Assembly: GCA_045804965.1 (NCBI GenBank)
Contig: JBJMMD010000055.1
Location: 1 to 25,720, forward strand
Length of the DNA: 25,720 bases
DNA from: CAVTUU01 sp045804965
Lineage (GTDB): Bacteria; Chloroflexota; Chloroflexia; Thermomicrobiales; UBA6265
Reading direction: 5' to 3'
In this document: positions 23,895 through 25,720 of the stretch, one piece after another
Position numbering within the stretch: position 1 is the stretch's first letter
Layout: every line of letters starts with the position of its first letter
Position numbers and translations under genes: made by a program
Notes under the pieces: generated by a model
The model's input: the letters and a program-made list of their open reading frames with translations, nothing else
Told to the model about the DNA's origin: nothing
Databases searched by the model: none

Positions 23895-24186
23895 CGCGTG
23901 GGGTGGTGGGCGGCGGAGCGATGGCAAAACCGACGAAGTAGTCCTCACCCGGTGCCGACCCGCGCTGCACCTTAATCGAGTCCCCGTACGACGCTTCTTC
24001 CCAAATAGTTAAGTCATGCATGAGGCAACGAGAGATGACCCGACCTCACGTCGGTTCGCTGTCTCACGAACCTGTTGGAAAGATGTCGCATGTGGCGCCT
24101 TCCTGGCACCACCCTTGCGCTACAGCACGTAACCGTTGGCTGTGCGTTGACCAGCGGATTCCACCTCAACCGAAAGGACAAGGAAT
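23895..24186. other. Spacer before the stress cassette, with a possible gene remnant on the minus strand
   Basis: About 290 bases. On the minus strand, from ATG at 24021, the frame reads MHDLTIWEEASYGDSIKVQR and continues for about 20 more protein-like residues before running into the terminator hairpin. It lacks a ribosome-binding site. It may be the relic of a longer gene. The promoter of the gene at 24187 should lie in the last 150 bases; I cannot fix it. Confidence 0.35.
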
Positions 24187-24714
24187 ATGATCAGCCTTGA
24201 GCGTAACTCTCGGGTCTCTGAGACCCCCGAAGGATTCGATACGTCGCTGGCAGACGCGGATACGTCTGCGGGAGCTTATGCCGGTGATGCCTCGGCCACC
24301 GCTCGGACCAAATCCATGGGGTCGGCCAAGGGGTCGACCACGGACAAAGCGAAGGACACCATGCAATCTGTTAAAGAGAACACTGACCAAGTGATTGGCA
24401 CGGCAAGCAGTAAGGCGAGCGAGTTGGGTGATCGCGCAACCCAGAGCGCTGATGCCGGCATGGAGAAAGCGGCGAGCGGGATGGATACGCTCGCCGGCAC
24501 GCTCCGCGAGCGTGGACAGTCGATGGGAGAGGGCCAATTTCAATCGGCCGCCATGACAGCAGCCGACAAATTGGAGACTGGCGCCGACAAGCTGCGCCAG
24601 ACCGACATGGACCAGTTGATCGCGCAACTGGAAGACATGGTTCGTCAACGACCTGTTGAATCGCTGCTCATTGCCGCGGCGGCCGGTTATCTCTTTTCGA
24701 AAGCGCTGCGGTAG
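24187..24714 (+). CDS. YqjD/ElaB-like (DUF883-type) tail-anchored membrane protein
   Basis: A 175-aa protein. The ATG at 24187 follows AAAGGACAAGGA. Residues 1-50 are polar and disordered-looking. Residues 45-135 are Ala/Lys/Asp/Thr-rich, with a helical, LEA- or CsbD-like composition (TTDKAKDTMQSVKENTDQVI, then SKASELGDRATQSADAGM). The last 22 residues, RPVESLLIAAAAGYLFSKAL and Arg, are a single membrane segment typical of DUF883 proteins such as E. coli YqjD and ElaB, which anchor by the C-terminus and bind ribosomes in stationary phase. It is the first gene of a three-gene set, as in E. coli yqjD-yqjE-yqjK. Homology by composition is weak for the middle part, so function is inferred mainly from the tail and the neighbours. 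Confidence 0.75.
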   Translation: MISLERNSRVSETPEGFDTSLADADTSAGAYAGDASATARTKSMGSAKGSTTDKAKDTMQSVKENTDQVIGTASSKASELGDRATQSADAGMEKAASGMDTLAGTLRERGQSMGEGQFQSAAMTAADKLETGADKLRQTDMDQLIAQLEDMVRQRPVESLLIAAAAGYLFSKALR

Positions 24715-24738
24715 CGCCGGGACGGGAGATGCATTGCC

Positions 24739-25224
24739 ATGAGCGACCACTTCGGTACATTTGATTCGTCAAGTCAAGCGGGTTTTCACAGCACGAGCGG
24801 CGATTTCGGGACCATTACTCCAGGATCGACGGATTCGCAGGAGAGCATCGGGTCGCTCATTAGTGGTTTGCTTCGCGACCTCCAAGACATGGTCCGAGGT
24901 GAAATCTCGCTGGCCCGGGCGGAAGTGCGGGACGATCTTTCGACCGCGAGCAAAGGGCTGACTTCGCTGGCGGCAGCAGCGCTCGTAGGGGTGACGGGCT
25001 TCATTTTCTTGATGCTCGGCGTCACCTACTTGCTTAACCAATACTGGCGGATGTGGATTGCCGCAGGCGCAGTCGGACTTGCATTGCTAGTGATTGCCGC
25101 GATTGCCGCGGCGATCGGCAAGTCGAAGTTGAGCGCCACAAGTCTCAAACCGGCGCAAACGATCGATTCACTCAAGGAGGACCGAGAATGGGCCAAACAA
25201 CAGGTGAGCTCCGTCAAGCAGTAG
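24739..25224 (+). CDS. Holin-X/YqjE-like membrane protein (Phage_holin_3_6 family)
   Basis: A 161-aa inner-membrane protein. The ATG at 24739 has GGGAG ten bases upstream. Residues 1-35 are polar. An amphipathic helix follows (SGLLRDLQDMVRGEISLARAE), the family's most conserved part, then two membrane helices at about 78-97 (VGVTGFIFLMLGVTYLL) and 102-124 (MWIAAGAVGLALLVIAAIAA). The C-terminus is charged and cytoplasmic. Despite the family name, chromosomal members like E. coli YqjE are not phage lysis proteins, and no phage genes occur here. It starts 24 bases after the YqjD-like gene and overlaps the next gene by 37 bases, so the three form an operon. Confidence 0.87.
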   Translation: MSDHFGTFDSSSQAGFHSTSGDFGTITPGSTDSQESIGSLISGLLRDLQDMVRGEISLARAEVRDDLSTASKGLTSLAAAALVGVTGFIFLMLGVTYLLNQYWRMWIAAGAVGLALLVIAAIAAAIGKSKLSATSLKPAQTIDSLKEDREWAKQQVSSVKQ

Positions 25225-25682
25225 ACAACAAGCGCGACGAGGCGGCTCAAAAGATCGATCAAATCGAGCAACGCGTGGGCGATACCACGCAGCAGGTGAA
25301 GGAATCGCTGGATTGGCGCAAGCAAGTTGACGACAAACCCCTTGTTGCCGTTGGCGCGGCGTTCATCGGTGGTATGGTTCTCGGCGGCGTGCTCGGCGGT
25401 GGTGGTGACCATCACCAGGGGCAACCATCGCAACCACCGCAGTGGCAATCTGCCACTGCTAGCGCCGGTTTCGGCGGTGCAATCCGCAAGGCGGCCAAGC
25501 GCTCGGGCATTGAAGACAGCTTCAATGACATGGTGTCCAATCTGTTCGGCACCATTTCTGACCGGATGAAACAAATGACCAGCGAGAAGTTCCCAAGCAT
25601 CGCCGGCGACTCCGACCGGAGTTCGTCCCAGGTGTTTGCAGATGCGGGGCGTCCGGCTGGGGCTTCATTTGCCGGCCAGTAG
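25188..25682 (+). CDS. DUF3618-like membrane protein, start nested in the preceding gene
   Basis: A 164-aa protein starting at ATG 25188, inside the last 12 codons of the preceding gene in another frame; AAGGAGG seven bases upstream decides the start and suggests translational coupling. The frame is open further upstream to 25053, but that part overlaps the membrane helix coding region and has no ribosome-binding site. Residues 5-40 are a charged helix (LRQAVDNKRDEAAQKIDQIE) like the DUF3618 N-terminal motif. Residues 51-72 are a Gly-rich membrane segment (PLVAVGAAFIGGMVLGGVLG). A DHHQGQPSQPPQ linker follows, then a helical domain (about 95-135) and a Ser-rich tail. Function is unknown; it probably works with the two upstream membrane proteins. 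Confidence 0.82.
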   Translation: MGQTTGELRQAVDNKRDEAAQKIDQIEQRVGDTTQQVKESLDWRKQVDDKPLVAVGAAFIGGMVLGGVLGGGGDHHQGQPSQPPQWQSATASAGFGGAIRKAAKRSGIEDSFNDMVSNLFGTISDRMKQMTSEKFPSIAGDSDRSSSQVFADAGRPAGASFAGQ

Positions 25683-25720
25683 TCCGGGCGATTTGACCCT
25701 AATATGTAACGAAGCGGGGG

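Noticed and set aside
24739..25224. A holin-family gene suggesting a prophage lysis module.
   Set aside because: There are no endolysin, structural, integrase or attachment sequences. The gene fits the chromosomal Holin-X/YqjE group beside YqjD-like and DUF3618-like genes.

Overview
The window looks like a chromosomal segment of a GC-rich, monoderm-type bacterium, most likely a Chloroflexota member of the Thermomicrobia/Sphaerobacter kind. This is inferred from the GC-rich coding sequence with strong G/C third positions, solute-binding proteins whose Tat signals follow an LKAGR-[IL]-[ST]-RR leader, secreted proteins with Pro/Thr/Ala-rich linkers, frequent GTG/TTG starts behind strong Shine-Dalgarno sequences, and stand-alone GC hairpins between genes. 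I see no rRNA, tRNA, CRISPR array, transposase or prophage block.

Region 1 (1-6535) is an export-rich block. Four minus-strand genes encode exported proteins: a Tat-signal protein cut by the window edge, a family-5 ABC solute-binding protein, and two paralogous secreted proteins with a Pro/Thr-rich linker, an NTF2-like domain and a C-terminal cupredoxin-like domain. The two paralogues share a conserved leader, and one has Tyr where the other has a probable copper-ligand His. On the plus strand lie a small unknown protein and an exported allene-oxide-cyclase-like barrel protein.

Region 2 (6850-16193) carries signalling and metabolic genes. It starts with a 1195-aa polytopic membrane diguanylate cyclase with four GAF domains, three of them clear tandem duplicates. 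A YciI-like protein and a repeat-rich spacer follow. Next come a minus-strand pair (berberine-bridge-type flavoprotein, then an ArsN1/PAT-like acetyltransferase), a beta-propeller plus S9-type hydrolase whose catalytic motif is degenerate, and a single-domain response regulator.

Region 3 (16190-21288) is metabolic: a DadA-like FAD amino-acid oxidoreductase divergent from an Fsr-like MFS transporter, a PLP-dependent group II decarboxylase, and a HAD hydrolase facing it.

Region 4 (21289-25720) holds a long spacer with a candidate promoter and leader ORF, then a second family-5 solute-binding protein closely related to the first. No permease or ATPase gene is near either copy. The window ends with a compact three-gene membrane/stress cassette (YqjD-like, Holin-X/YqjE-like, DUF3618-like), in which the third gene starts inside the second. 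I found no single self-evident new system. The best leads are the NTF2-cupredoxin pair with its shared leader, the catalytically dead propeller-hydrolase, and the duplicated orphan binding proteins.
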